Positions 1 to 12,700 of a stretch of 64,000 nt of DNA are shown one piece after another. Below the pieces are notes generated by a model that saw nothing but the letters and a program-made list of their open reading frames with translations, was not told the DNA's origin and searched no databases. The DNA is taken from the NCBI GenBank assembly GCA_029582155.1, contig CM055911.1:22378014-22442013 (forward strand), read 5' to 3'. The stretch is from Panopea generosa (Eukaryota > Mollusca > Bivalvia > Adapedonta > Hiatellidae). A program made the translations under genes and the position numbers. Every line of letters begins with the position of its first letter. Position 1 is the first letter of the stretch.

Positions 1-2040
1 ACACCGTGATCCTACGAGTAACTCAATTATTTGGAAAGAATGGTTTATACAATAGCTCGAAAAAAAACACAAATTCCATGCATATATACTTGTATTAACA
101 ACTTTTGTTGACTATATGTTTGAGCTTCCGTGTGGACAAATGTGTGATATGCATTCTTGCGACCCTGTTCACCGTGTAATACCGATGTGCTTGCATACTT
201 TCTCACCTTTATTTACCTTTCAGTATTGTCGGAAATAGCGTTGGTCTCTGAGTTTGTGTGTGTATTTAAATGCATGCATGTGCATCAGTTATTTTGTATA
301 TGCGACTGTATTTGACATTGGTTTGCTTTTAATTAATTTGTAGAAAGTTTAAACTAATATGATTGCCTTGTGTCCGACGTCCTTCCGTATACTGTTTTCA
401 GTGTATACTCTATTATCTGCTTGTTTCATTTGATTTTCACCAAACTACTATTGGTTATATAACTATAACATCTCGGACAATTTCTTGAACTAGTCTAATT
501 GGATAAGTCAGAGTTATGGCCCATGAAACATACTACCCACTATTAAACATTGTGTGCACTCATGCTTTTTCATTTGATCCTCGCCAAACTTACACAGTAG
601 CTATATAACCATATGTATTGAACAAGTGACTTAACTAGTCAAATCAGAAAAGTCATGTCGGAGTTATGGCCCTTGATTTGTCAAACATTGAACTATTTGA
701 ACTTTGCCCAGGTGAGCGATTTAAGGCGATGTATCTTTTGTATATCGTTACAATCCTTGCTCATCAACGTTTTTGGTTCCGATGAAAATGATAGACTATT
801 CGTTGAAAAGCAGTTTTACAAACTAATCATAATGTACTTCCAAAAGTACAGTGACAGCAAATCTAAGCTAAACATAGTTTTGCGACGTTCATAGCTCTAA
901 TGACCCGGTGAATAAAATACCAGACGATGTGGAAATGAAATATACGGTTAAAAGAGATTCTACAGACACGCCGTTTTATTCTGATAATAAGAAATCAATG
1001 CATTTCTCTCGCTCTGAAATCATCATTCATTAAATTATCATCAAAATGGCCGACCTAATCGAAAGCGGCGACTCACGTTGATAAGTCATTTTCACTTAGG
1101 CGCTCAACGAAATGAATTATTAACAGTCATTTGATCATTGTGTGACAGACGTTTTAAATGTGTATGGCTAATGGTGTTGGTTATTATTCGTAATATGGTC
1201 ATTACTGGATCTAGACTGTGTCGTTTATATGTTCAACTTGTATTAGGGTGACTTAGGATTTATGTAGATAATATTGTATTACGTTATGGAAAGGGTTGTC
1301 TGCCGTGTCTCAACGTGATATTCATGTTTTAGTCAGTATTTTACACCGGGTTTATACTTTTGTATGTGTTATTCCTAATTCAATAACGGTGAACATCGTT
1401 GATTTTTTTTATATTTTATAATCACAGTGTTACTTACTTAACGGCTATGTAATTTATACTTCAGTCCGTGTTAATTTACGTAATCACCGTGCTGTGTATA
1501 TATTCTCAGTGTTACCAATTTTACATAGTCACCATTGTGTTAACATATTATTGTCCCCTGATTTGCGAAAAGCGGGAGACACTTATTTGGGTATGTCCGT
1601 CTGTCTGTCAGTCCGTCGATATGTTTGTCTGTCTGTCAGCACAAACAAATAGGTAGTTAAATGTTTTAGGGTTTAAGGTTTGTATTTTTTTTGGACAAAT
1701 GAAAAAACAGTTGAAAAAATATATGTGTTTCTGGGCAGTTTAGCCACACAAGTAATAAGCTAGGCGGCAAGAAACCTCTTAAATACCCATTCGTCAGTCT
1801 GTCTGTCCGTCAGTCACACTATGGTATTCGTGCAATAACTTAAGATTGCCTCAATAAAATTTTAAAGAGGAGGATATAAATACCCTGAATTTTTAATATT
1901 GATCACGCATTTGGGTAAAATGAGCTAAAACGAGACATTGTCTCTTTAAACAGAGTGATGCCGGAATGTCTATTTTTCATGTCACGGTCATTCGTCGCTC
2001 TGTGAAAGTAACACATATTGTGGTGGATGTATGCTCATTC
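1..2040. other. Gene-free flank downstream of the ELK gene
   Basis: No exon could be supported on either strand. The stretch holds an old two-unit repeat (about 361-690), a Gly/Ala-poor AT-rich interval, and at 1594-1640 and 1793-1817 short runs of a TCTG/TCCG type. A short ATG-containing sequence at 1045 (AAAATGGCCGAC) is discussed under rejected items. Confidence 0.6.
361..690 (+). repeat. Two-unit diverged repeat (about 170 bp period)
   Basis: Two related units share CATTTGAT(T/C)(T/C)TC(A/G)CCAAACT, an interior TATATAACTATA-like stretch, ACTAGTC and GTC(A/G)GAGTTATGGCCC. The first unit runs about 361-525 and the second about 560-690. I know similar paired units as common interspersed repeats in bivalve genomes, from memory and without a database check. 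No coding content. Confidence 0.6.
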
Positions 2041-2298
2041 ACCGCAGTGATTGTCTAGAAGTAGAGCGTTCATCTTGCATGCTGAAAGTCGTAGATTCAA
2101 TCCCAAGCTGTGTCATACCAAAGACTTGAAAAAAAAATTGTACTAGGAACTTCCTCGTTTGATGCTCAGTATTTAGAGGATATTTCTAGATTTCTAGGTC
2201 TGATGGACCCGATGTCAATGTAATGTGACTTGACTGCGTTGTAGTATAACTGAAAAAAGTTTTGAAACGATGCTATACACCATACAATAACAACTGCA
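2041..2298 (+). mobile_element. SINE family A, degraded full-length copy
   Basis: It matches the copy at 26281 from its tRNA-like head (ACCGCAGTGATTGTCTAGAA, GTAGAGCG, TCGTAGATTCAATCC) through the body (ACTAGGAACTTCCTCG) to the tail (CACCATACAATAACAAC). It is more diverged than the 26281 copy, with the internal promoter boxes damaged, so it is an old insertion. Confidence 0.75.
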
Positions 2299-5200
2299 GG
2301 TTAATGCTTAGTGTTATATGTTATAGAAAAACATTTTAGAGCAAATTATGTAAAGACAGGACGAACAACAACAACAACAACAACAATAACGCTTATCGTT
2401 TTTATTAGTATGGAAATTCAAAATTTAAGATCATAGAAACCGTAACAATGTAATGCTTGAATTCAAACTTTGAACAAGTAACAATTCTGAAATATTAATA
2501 AAAATGACTTTCAACAGTAAGCAAATTGATATGAATTCAGATATATTTAAAACAATAATTAATAAATATCATACATTCCACCTTGCATATTCATACATTC
2601 CCATATGTCTGTGAGTCTGTGGTCACAGATGTGCATGACTTTCCTTAGCCAATAAAAGAACGTAAGTAGGCATGCTCGTAAACTTCTATCAAAAAGACAT
2701 GCATGCATTTGATTTGCCATCTTCGGATACCCAAGCATAATTCATTCCGATACTCCGCTGTCCTCACCCATGGGATATTACACTAGCTTTGTTTCGTGTC
2801 TACCAAGCCACGATGGAACAATATAGTTGGTTTCTTCACGATTTCATGAAGGGAACGTTTTCCAATCGCAACGCTATTTTCTTGCAAACGCTGTTTTGAT
2901 AAGACGTTGTTAACGTTGGTTGCATTTTGTTCTGTTCTTTTCCAATAAAACCACTCAGAGTTGGCGTAATTAACCACGGGTGATGGATGAAGAGTGTCGG
3001 AATTGACACCCGTGGATATCCGATGACAATTATTTACATGTAAGTTAATCCGCAAGAAATACTTAAAATATTATTTATCAATTTGCACTAGAAAGGATAA
3101 TTTCTTGCTTATTATCATTACTTCCCCAGTATCACACATATGTGTACGACTATATGTTCGATCTTTCGTCAGCTATGTGTTATGAATAAATATAATTGTG
3201 CTCTCTTTATGGAAGGTCAATTATATACAAAAACATCACCCTTGTTTAAATTGTACACGTTGGTAAACATATATAATGCTTGGCAGAGCCTTGCATGGTG
3301 TACGTTTGTCAACACGTGTAATACATGAACTTCTTGCTTCTGACATATCAAAGTTAAGACATTGTGGTATTTATCAGTTATTACTACTTCTTCTTTTTCA
3401 ATATTATAATTGCGCTGACACGGGCTGCTAACCAAACAAGTAAATAATTCAATCAGCGATCAATATAGATTGCCTTGTAACCATTTTCCGTAGACAAGCA
3501 GACACTGTCTAAGTAAATACTATATTGTACTTACTAGTACAAACAACACCAAATGCGCAGTTGGCGGAATGATAGTCGTCCTCGCGTCATGTTAATTTCC
3601 CTGTTTTATCAAACCAATCTTAAAAGTACAAATTTACGGTAGAAACACAATTAACATTTTGTATCAACCTGCTCACTCTTAAACTCAATTCACACTCAAT
3701 AAACTAAAATTAGAACTGCTTCTCATGCAACCAAAATAAATATTATATACTAGTTTTCTTGCTTAATTAAATGGCTAATTCGGCATTATAATAGTTAATA
3801 TCTATATCTTAAAGAAATTACAGTTACAAAATCTGCAAAAATGAAATTATAGTCGATCAGATGCTGTAAAATTTGGTACAAGCTCATAACATACATAACT
3901 ATACGTTGGTGTTCCAAACTAGCATACTAGTATATTGGGACAACTTTAATATGTTTTCGTGTCAAACGCAGCTATGATAATTGTTCTTCATGTCTTGCTA
4001 AAGATCTATGGGGCATTTCAGTGTTGCCTTCACGTAAATAAACGCACATGTAATCGATATTAATATCTTCGCCCGTTCAAGTGTAATACAAAAGTCGTTC
4101 AAAATACATTTAGAATTTGTTTTATGATAGTAAAATGTTTGCGTTTATAAACGACTTTTACAATTTGAATTATTTTTGTATAGTTTGTAAGTGTTTATTA
4201 GCGTAAATCATTAATTAGAAATGCATATTTGGAGTTTGCGTTTGTCGTTAAAACTTTTCGTTTTGTTAAATTGTAAAAGCATTTAAAATTCAATTTGAGT
4301 GCGTTCAGAATGCATTGCAAAAACACGTAAGTGGCATTCGTATGGTTTTACTTAAACGATATTGCATTACTATTGAGGCTATATGTTACTATTTTAACTG
4401 TTAGCATAATAATTTTGCTATTAAGGTAGGTCTGTCTCACCAGCGTACATTGAAGTATATGCGGTATGTTTGCAACATTTTCCATAAAAAACATACGGAA
4501 CCGAGCGCTCTTATGACATACTTGGAAACATTATTCACCAAGAACATCCAGTATTTGCATTATATATATATAGAGTGAGATAACAGAGAGTATCAATAAG
4601 GTTTTGTATACCCATTTCTATAATATCCAATCTCTTATCCACATCCTCACTTCATTATAATTAAAATGCATTTATAGACATTTATTATATTCGTTTATAA
4701 TTATCTGTGTGTTGGGTGTACAAAGAATTGTTTTTCCTAACATCGAAGTGCATTTAGCTATTAGGAAAAATCGACTGAAGGCATATTACATGCAGATGCG
4801 TATTGATACATGTATGTGACATAACTGTTTGTTAAATCTGATTTCTAATTTAGAGCTTTTGCAATGTTAAGAACAGACAGCAGCTTGTTGATGTGTCTTC
4901 AAATATACCCCTATCACACGTGGATTGCCACAAGGGTCAATACTTGGACCACTGCTGTTCTTGATTCATGTAAATAACGCGTCAGCTGTGGTTAAAACAA
5001 ACAATTGTTGTATTCAGATTATTTTTGTATGCTTGTGTCAGGTAAAAATTGCATGTTGACAAAATTCAGACAGAGGACCCACATCTTGTTTGTCAGTGTT
5101 AAAACGTACATGCAATCGTTTAAATTGAACATATTTACTTATATATAATATATTTAGGTGTCATAAAATTGACTGTTTACATTACTGTTTCCAATCTTAT

Positions 5201-6597
5201 CTTCTGAATGAATATGTTTTCTGATCTACAATTATCAGAATAGTAAGGACCTGCCATTGACAATGACAATGACGTCACATCATACAAGGAAACTTTGAGT
5301 AAGTTTGGCATGGTAAATGGAATATCGTATACATTTATAGTGCAACACAATGAATTCCAAAATATAAAAAATTAATGAGACACAATTCACTATATATTTT
5401 CATACACTTCGTTGGACAGACAAATTGAAACACAGTCATCTTAATTACTTAATCACTCACTGGTAATGACAGACATTTTTACATTCGCAAGCATACGCGA
5501 TATGATATATATAAATATTAAAATGAAACACGGTATATGTTAACCTTTACCCTGTATACATTACCCATTATGCAATGGATTAATCGAAGAAGTTTCAAAC
5601 ACAGACGCCCATGTACAGGTTGGTCTCACAGCAGTATAAAAATAAATACAAAAGCATCACCTTAAAACATGTAATGATATAAAGTGATATTGAATGTATA
5701 TTTTATATGCATTGTTTAAGACAGTGTGTTCAGTTTTTCTCACAACTGACACAACTATAATACCGTATGGCCTATTGACATATATGCAAATTTGAAATGA
5801 TTCGCTTTTAGTTATATATGCTCTAATGATATTTGCCAGAACAACAATCAAACAAAAGTCCCTCAATTTTACTTTACGTCACGTGATTAAACACATGCAA
5901 ACAGGTGTAAAAGAAGCTTTTTAATGTTAACAAACACATCGTTCAATTTTCGCTGGTGATATAACTCAGTTTATGCCTGAAATATTTAATGTTACTGAGC
6001 GCAGTCTGTGTGCATTTATCGTACTCTGACAAAAGACAAATCTAACTTTTATCAAATGATTTGACGTTTATTATTCATAGACAGACCTTATTTCTGTTGC
6101 AGCAATGAACACAAAAGTTATATTGCTGATTTTCTGTAACGCATTCTCAATTCATTTTTGATTGTTGACGGATCTCAAAGGTCTTCAGATGGTTAAATTG
6201 AAGTCTGAAGGAAGCTAAAAGATGTGAGTAGTTATTTAATAAGGTATGTGTTTAAACTAAATTGCCAATTCAAATTCAGGCTTGGGCCGGAAACATTTTA
6301 CTTATCGTTTATACCCATGTTCCACATACATTTGAGAAGGTCTATTGTTTTAAGACAAAGTAAAACACTGGTTCGGGTTTCAATTAATGACATGTTCTTC
6401 AAACACAAAACATTACAACCTATTTTAAAATATTTGATATACACACCTTTAAACAGGTAAATATGTTTGAATGATTAAAACATGCATTTTTAAACTGTTA
6501 TAAACATATAAAACGTGGTTGTTGGAATTTCGAAGTACACAGTGTTCATGTAAACAATATGAAATTATATACTATAAATTATATTTGTTCGATATCG

Positions 6598-6676
6598 TAG
6601 CTGTGGTTCAATGATGGGATGTCCGCCCTGTGTGCGAGAGGTGTTGTCAGGTAGCTCATACCAAATACTTAATATC
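6598..6676 (+). mobile_element. SINE family A fragment (tRNA head only)
   Basis: A diverged head and start of the body (AGCTGTGGTTCAATGATGGG, ATGTCCGCC, AGCTCATACCAAATACTT) match the corresponding part of the copy at 26281. No body or tail follows. Confidence 0.45.
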
Positions 6677-7809
6677 ACTGACAAAATAATGCCAATCTTT
6701 GAACTCTGTATTTGGATGAAAGTCTATGTCTTGTTACAACGGTATTATTTTAACATTATATGTCAGGGCCCAGTTTCATTAAACATCTAAATTTTAGATT
6801 TTCTTGAACTGAAAATTCTCAATTTCTCTAAATCATTACCCGACCTTCTTACATTGCAAAATACCTCACAGAATAAAAATCGGCACACGTCTTCAATCAC
6901 GTGTAAAGTATAACATGCGAAATGATCTATGTAAATGAATTCACAACATTTTAAAGTAAGTTGAGATCTTTAGTGAAACTGGGGTCCGTTTGCATAATTA
7001 ATGCTGCGTTTTCGAGTAATTTTGAAATATATCAGTCAGTATGGACAACAAGTTTGATATATAAGTTTACTAAATGTTTAATTAAAGTATCTCTGTTTGT
7101 TGAAATACACAATAAAAACAGGAGTATAGGGAATGGCAAAAATTAACCTGAGACATGAACAGTAAAATTTAAACTATTTTTTTTTAAAAAAAACATCTCA
7201 CCGTTTTACAAGTATTTTCACGTAAAATAAAACAGAATTCTGACTTAATTGGTTAAGTTATTTAAATAATACACATTAAATCTATTTTGATAACAACGCT
7301 ATATATGTGTATAAAACTCAGAACACAAACACATACAGACTAAGGTGAACACAATATCTGAAGATACAGTTGCAAAGCTCGTTCAAGGAGATATACGTCA
7401 ATATTTGGAATGTAAACTTTAATGAACAAAATGTATTTCAAAAGTTGTAATTGTGCATCAGAAAGAAACAGAACACTGGAATAACAACGTTCTCTTTCTG
7501 TCATTATTCTTTTATGCAACTACCAACATGTCGTGTACTTCAAAATATGTTTATGCCATTAGTAGATTAAGTCAATTTCATATTACCAGCTATATTAATT
7601 GTGAAATAGAGTGTTTCTGTAACAATATTGAGTTTCCATCCAGACTCAACCAGATCATTTTCTTGTTGTTCGGTAACCTCATTTAACAATTCCTTTACAT
7701 CATATATTGCAATATATAGGTATAACTGGTTGAGCTGGTAACAATCCACAGCTATAATCCTGTTTATATCTCTATCATAACTTACAAAAGCACGCTTGTC
7801 AAGTTCTGT

Positions 7810-7815
7810 TTTATT
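7810..7815 (-). promoter_or_regulatory. Candidate poly(A) signal of the ELK gene
   Basis: AATAAA is read on the minus strand 191 nt past the stop codon, and GU-rich sequence (gcgtgcttttgt) follows on the transcript at about 7797-7786. This is the nearest canonical signal I see after the stop. The hexamer is common in AT-rich DNA, so a longer 3' UTR remains possible. Confidence 0.4.
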
Positions 7816-8005
7816 TTACGTATAGCACACTCATGGATTAGCAAGTTTATACAATGCAGCATTTATCGTCATTATTATGCTGTATTACAATTACTTACAA
7901 CTGCACGTAATTCAAGAATGTGAAATGGTAAAATATATAAAAGTATGACACGCGTTAAATGTAATGAAATAGATTAAGAAAAAAACTTAATTGGACATTG
8001 AAATG

Positions 8006-9762
8006 CTATAAATTTGTTGAACGGAGCAATGATAAATCCACAGACTGGCTCACATTTACAACATCTAGTCCAGTTTCAACATCGATCACTGTTTCGTCTT
8101 CTGTTTTAACGCTGTCTGTTTTAAGACTCTCACTTACGTCTGTTATTGAATCCGGCGATATATCTGTGTTTATTTCGTGATTATCAATATGCTCTGGGGT
8201 ATCCGTACTGTGCTTTATCGTTTGGTTAGCAATATCTAGATGGTTCGTATGCTTTATATTGTTATAACATATTTGTGTTTCACCTTTAACCGAGGCCTTC
8301 TTGTCAGGATACACATTGTTACCGGTTTCGATATCGCTTACAGTAGTATCCATGAGGCTTACATTTCCCGAGTCTGATTTTATGTAGTCTAAACTGTGTG
8401 TTTTATAAACATCGTCAGATGCACCAGTATCATCCAGCACAACCGTATCGTTACTAACAAATGGTTCATCGTCAACAAGATTGGTAATTATGTTTACCGA
8501 ATCTAATGTATCATTAGACATACATTTACTATTGTCTAAATTATTGTTATTCGATTTCGTTCGAAACAAAGTTGTTTTGACCTCATTTGGAGTGGATGCA
8601 CCGAATTCAGTTTCAATTATATCGTAACTTTTGGCTCGATTTTGAAGTGTTGACAAATCAAGTACACGTGGCTTAGATGTCATTTCGTGGTAGCTTTTGC
8701 TTTTAGTTGGAGAAAGTGAAGATGTTGCATGATTTTTAGATCCAACATCCAATAGAGTTCTACTACTGCTTTGTTCACTTACTAATCCTTCAGAACTCAT
8801 TGTCTTTATTGGAGATAGGGTTATTTCGGTTTCTAAGCAATTTGTCACCTTCCTTTCTCCCGTGTCAACTATAAGGTTAGGTTTTACTTTAATATTCCCG
8901 CAAGTAACACTTTTTCTAACTTTTCTATCACGTAACTTCACTTTTGCCTTATCACACAGATTCTCGTCAGTTTTACTCCTTTTCTTTAAAGGGTCCATTG
9001 TGCTACTACAACCATTTGAATGTACCTCTTCTAGCATAGTCATGATTGTGGGATTGTTTGTATCATGCGTACACATTTTAGGAAATTCTTCTACATTATT
9101 TGATGTGCATTTATTTGGCTCGGCAATTTCGTGGTCTACTTTTGAATGATTCATTTGCTTTTTGTGTTTGTTAAAGCTATCACGTAGGGAATAATCACTT
9201 TTTGCGCTTGGAATACAATTTTCGCCTTTATCAAACTTTCGTCGTTCTGGACCATCACTGTGTCGCCTTGCAAGGGGATCGTGAGGATTGAGAAGTAATG
9301 GGATCTCACTATTCTTATCATGTTCGTTTGGCGTATTAATTCTAAAGCTTGTCCTGTTAATTGAACGGAAAAGGTTTGCGGAAGACACACGTGGTGATGG
9401 AGGAAGTCCTTCTACAGCACGCTCTTGACGACTTTCCGATTCAGCACTTTCAGTCTCCTTTACATCTGTTAATATATCACGCTGAGGTGCTATTGTATCA
9501 GATTCCGAATAATCAAAGTGAAATTGTGTCTTGGACATGAACGGGGTACATGGCGTGGGAGGCGGTAAGGGTTCTAGTGGCGACATCTTTGAAACATTGG
9601 TTATATGTTTCAGTATCTCTCTCATGTTTCTATCAATGGCACATATATCTTGACCAATTTTCGTTACTTTTCTTTCAAGTTTACTAATGGCAGTTTTCGT
9701 TCCCTCTACTTCATTTTGTAAGCTCTGTATATGAGGAGATATCTTGTCGGCTGATATTGTAT
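8006..9762 (-). CDS. Elk: ELK channel last exon: coiled coil and long disordered tail, stop codon
   Basis: The exon is 1757 nt, with acceptor tttaattccag and a TAG stop at 8008-8006. The first ~60 residues ([57 protein letters not shown]) have heptad-like spacing and probably form a coiled coil. Next comes a Pro-rich patch ([13 protein letters not shown]) and about 500 residues rich in Ser, Thr, Asn and Asp, with many possible phosphorylation sites and SP dipeptides but no recognised domain. The frame stays open for 586 codons without a stop, unlikely by chance in AT-rich DNA. The Met at 9625 is internal. KCNH channels commonly have long, poorly conserved tails. Confidence 0.93.
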
Positions 9763-12700
9763 CTGGAATTAAATAGTGTATATAATTATAATGGTTTATA
9801 TAATTTGCAACGTAATATGAAATAAGTTTACATATGACATGTATTTAAACGTCATTGTTTTTGTAAAGAGAAGTATTTTCCAAAAGTCTAACACTGACGT
9901 TAATTTTGCAATTGCTTTGCAATAAAAGAAGAACATTGGTTTGTTTCAGGTTGAAATAATTCTAGTAGATACTGCCAATGGACTGCCGATAGAGGAAAAA
10001 GGATAAATAGTCAAAAGCTTAGAAATCTGCATTAATATGGAGCTTTATAATTGTAATTGTGTTTGAAATTAAGCTGATAAGGATAAATACTTGGTTTTGC
10101 ACATATATTTATAGTTGTTCTATTTGCTAAATTAAAAAGATAATGTTTAATACAATTTTCTATCAAATCAGATTGCCTTATTTTTCTAATTTTGTACGTT
10201 CAGTCTATTTTAGATTTCGTGTCCGATCTGTAATTTTGTCATACTTGGGTGTATTTAAAAACACTTGCTCAACATGACATGATGAGGAACCTCAGAGGTC
10301 AAGGTCACATTTTCAATTCGTTTGATGTTTCGTGTCTGGTCTGTAACTTTGTCTTACATGGAGGGATTCTGAAATATCTTGACATAAGTGATCGACATGT
10401 CAGGTTAATGTGTCACCTGCTTTTACCTGTAGAAATACCTAGACATTTACATAAGATATCAAAGTCATATAAAGGTCAAACTCACACTTTAATGTAAACA
10501 ATTTGAAATTGCGTGTCTGCTGTCAACCCATTACTCTTGATATTCATGGATACACGTAAATCACTACCTATTATAAAATGTATCGCAGACCATTTGGTGG
10601 CATATGACACTTCCTAGTGACATTTCTTGTTTTCCATAAATTTCACAATTCGATCAGTTATATCAATTTATTGTGTTTTTTTTACACAATTACAAATTTA
10701 TCAATAGTGGAAAAGTGTTTGAATGGGTTGAACAATGACGTCATCAGTTTATGTGTTGCTGTAAGATGAACATTACCTGACGATAAAAAATAGTTCGTTT
10801 TTTATTTTAATTGATAACGACCGAGAACGTTTTTTTTCCGTACAACGTTAAATCTGTTATAAAAGTTAATCCTTACTAGTCTTAATCCCTGCTTTATTAT
10901 GCAGAATAATGAATAAATCTATGATTAATACCATTACCGGCTTGATGCCCAAGCCGCAGTTTTCGTGTCTCTTTTATGGAAGACCGACTGATACCGCCTA
11001 TTCCGCTGATGCCGCTTACTCGCCTGGTTCCCCAGTTTCTACTACTTGGCGGGCTGTAAAACAGAGCACACACTATGACCATACTGTTTTAATTTCGACA
11101 CAATCTGGAAACTAAACACTGGTTAGTGTTGGGAAGTATCATTTTATGTAAAAGGAATGATATGTGAGATGAGCAAAGTATCATTGAAGTGCTTTTGATA
11201 TCATGTCAGGAGGTAATGCTACACTCATGCTGTCAATCAAGCAAATGATAAAACTAATAAAACCAATTTGATTGCGATCGGCAAATTTTCTGTGTGAATA
11301 ATTTAATTATGAAGCTTATATTTACTCCATGGAACATCGCTGTATTTTTAACCAATGGAAATCATTGCATTCTCATTTCATTAATGTGCAGTCCTGCTTG
11401 TGGTTGTATATATAGAGGATCTTACATGAGTGCTTATTTATTATTGAATTTATTAAACAAATTGGAATAATATATTTTGCGAGGAGGCTCCGTCGAGCAT
11501 TTTATCATTTTTTTCAATCAAGTTTAATAAATTTGATAACAAATAAGCACAAATGTGAGATTCGTTTTGTCACATAACTCTGCAAAAGTTTACATTTAAC
11601 ATTTATATAACATATCCTTTCTATAAGAAACGAGAAAAAATTGAGAATTTTTGTTTTTGTGAGTCATCATATGACGAAATGTATCAAAAAAAACGTCATT
11701 CAACCATGACAAATCAACGCCATTTATATATTCGGAAAGCTCTTTGCCAATTTTCGTACGAGAGCCGATGAATCGGACGTGATATTATACTGGGTTAATA
11801 TAAAAAATATGTCATGGATTTATTACACTCCTGCGCCGTGAATTATGTGATAAAATGCATTTTTAATTATATTGTACAATGCATTTTGATGGATATTTCC
11901 CTATATACTGTTGGACAATACATTCTAGTTTGCTTAGTTCTTTTTTTAAAGTAGCTGTAGCCATGTATATAATATAAATCTATACTAAATGTGCCCAAGT
12001 AAATATACTGTTTACATGGTTGCTTTATTTATTTCTAGACAATGCATATAACCTGTTCAGAACTTCCATCGGTATGTCTCCATTTGGCATCTTCTGTCTA
12101 AACACTGGTAGTAACGGGGAGCTACTTGACTGATATCCCACGGACATCAGATTTGTTGTTTCTTGCTGGTCATCATCATCAGGAAACTTGTCGCCAGACT
12201 TGGAATTCTCGGCCTCGTCGTCGGAGCACGACAGTTCATCATCTTCTGATATTGACGGCAGCGTACAGACCCGGGCTTTCGGACTGCTTGAGACATCCTT
12301 TAAAGGATAACGCAGATTTGTAATAAATGCTCACCAATAACATACAGTTAACGTGTAATTATTAAGAATATAATAACACTTTATTCTACTAGGGAGGGCT
12401 ATAGTTATCTACTAGCAGGTTAATTATTCAATATCATCCAGTTTAAGGAGTTAGTGTGTATTACTTGCTTAATATGTTAATGGGCTTATGTATCATGACG
12501 TGCTACAAATATACTTTAGGCATTAGTTGATGCACATACACGTAGTAGATCCCCAAAACTTCATGACCTTGTCATTCTTTTTAAATTCCTTACATGGCCA
12601 TCAAGGCTAAACTATTAAATTTGTTTATTTATTTCCTTTGGATTGCTGAAAAGCGCCCTTTAACTTCACTTGCATTGCAAATTAAGGTTAATTAGTATCT

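Larger units (their letters stand above)
2299..8005. other. Gene-free flank including the ELK 3' UTR
   Basis: AT-rich DNA with only short, unconvincing open frames. It includes a (CAA)n run at about 2368-2390, a 9-bp inverted repeat CCACGGGTG/CACCCGTGG at 2974-2982 and 3007-3015, a SINE A fragment near 6598, and a short repeat (CCAGTTTCATTAAACATCT) near 6770. The 90-codon minus frame at 2783-3055 has no recognisable domain or supporting splice context. The last ~200 nt before 8006 are probably 3' UTR. Confidence 0.55.

Noticed and set aside
1045-1083. ATGGCCGACCTAATCGAAAG in a good start context, as a possible first exon of a plus-strand gene
   Set aside because: The frame ends after 11 codons, no convincing donor lies inside it and no downstream exon on the plus strand was found. 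The motif resembles a YY1-type site but stands alone.
2783-3055. 90-codon minus-strand frame
   Set aside because: No domain or motif recognised, no splice context linking it to the ELK gene, and it lies beyond the gene's stop and probable poly(A) signal. It could be chance.
7998-8180. Plus frame rich in Ser, Thr and Val at the gene's 3' end
   Set aside because: Shadow of the last ELK exon on the opposite strand.
10205-10500. AAGGTCAAGGTCA as a nuclear-receptor response element controlling the gene
   Set aside because: It is part of an old interspersed repeat and is not more conserved than the rest of the unit.
12126-12323. 65-codon plus-strand frame
   Set aside because: Antisense shadow of the ELK exon 12297-12053, which has matching splice phases and the LPSISEDDE motif.
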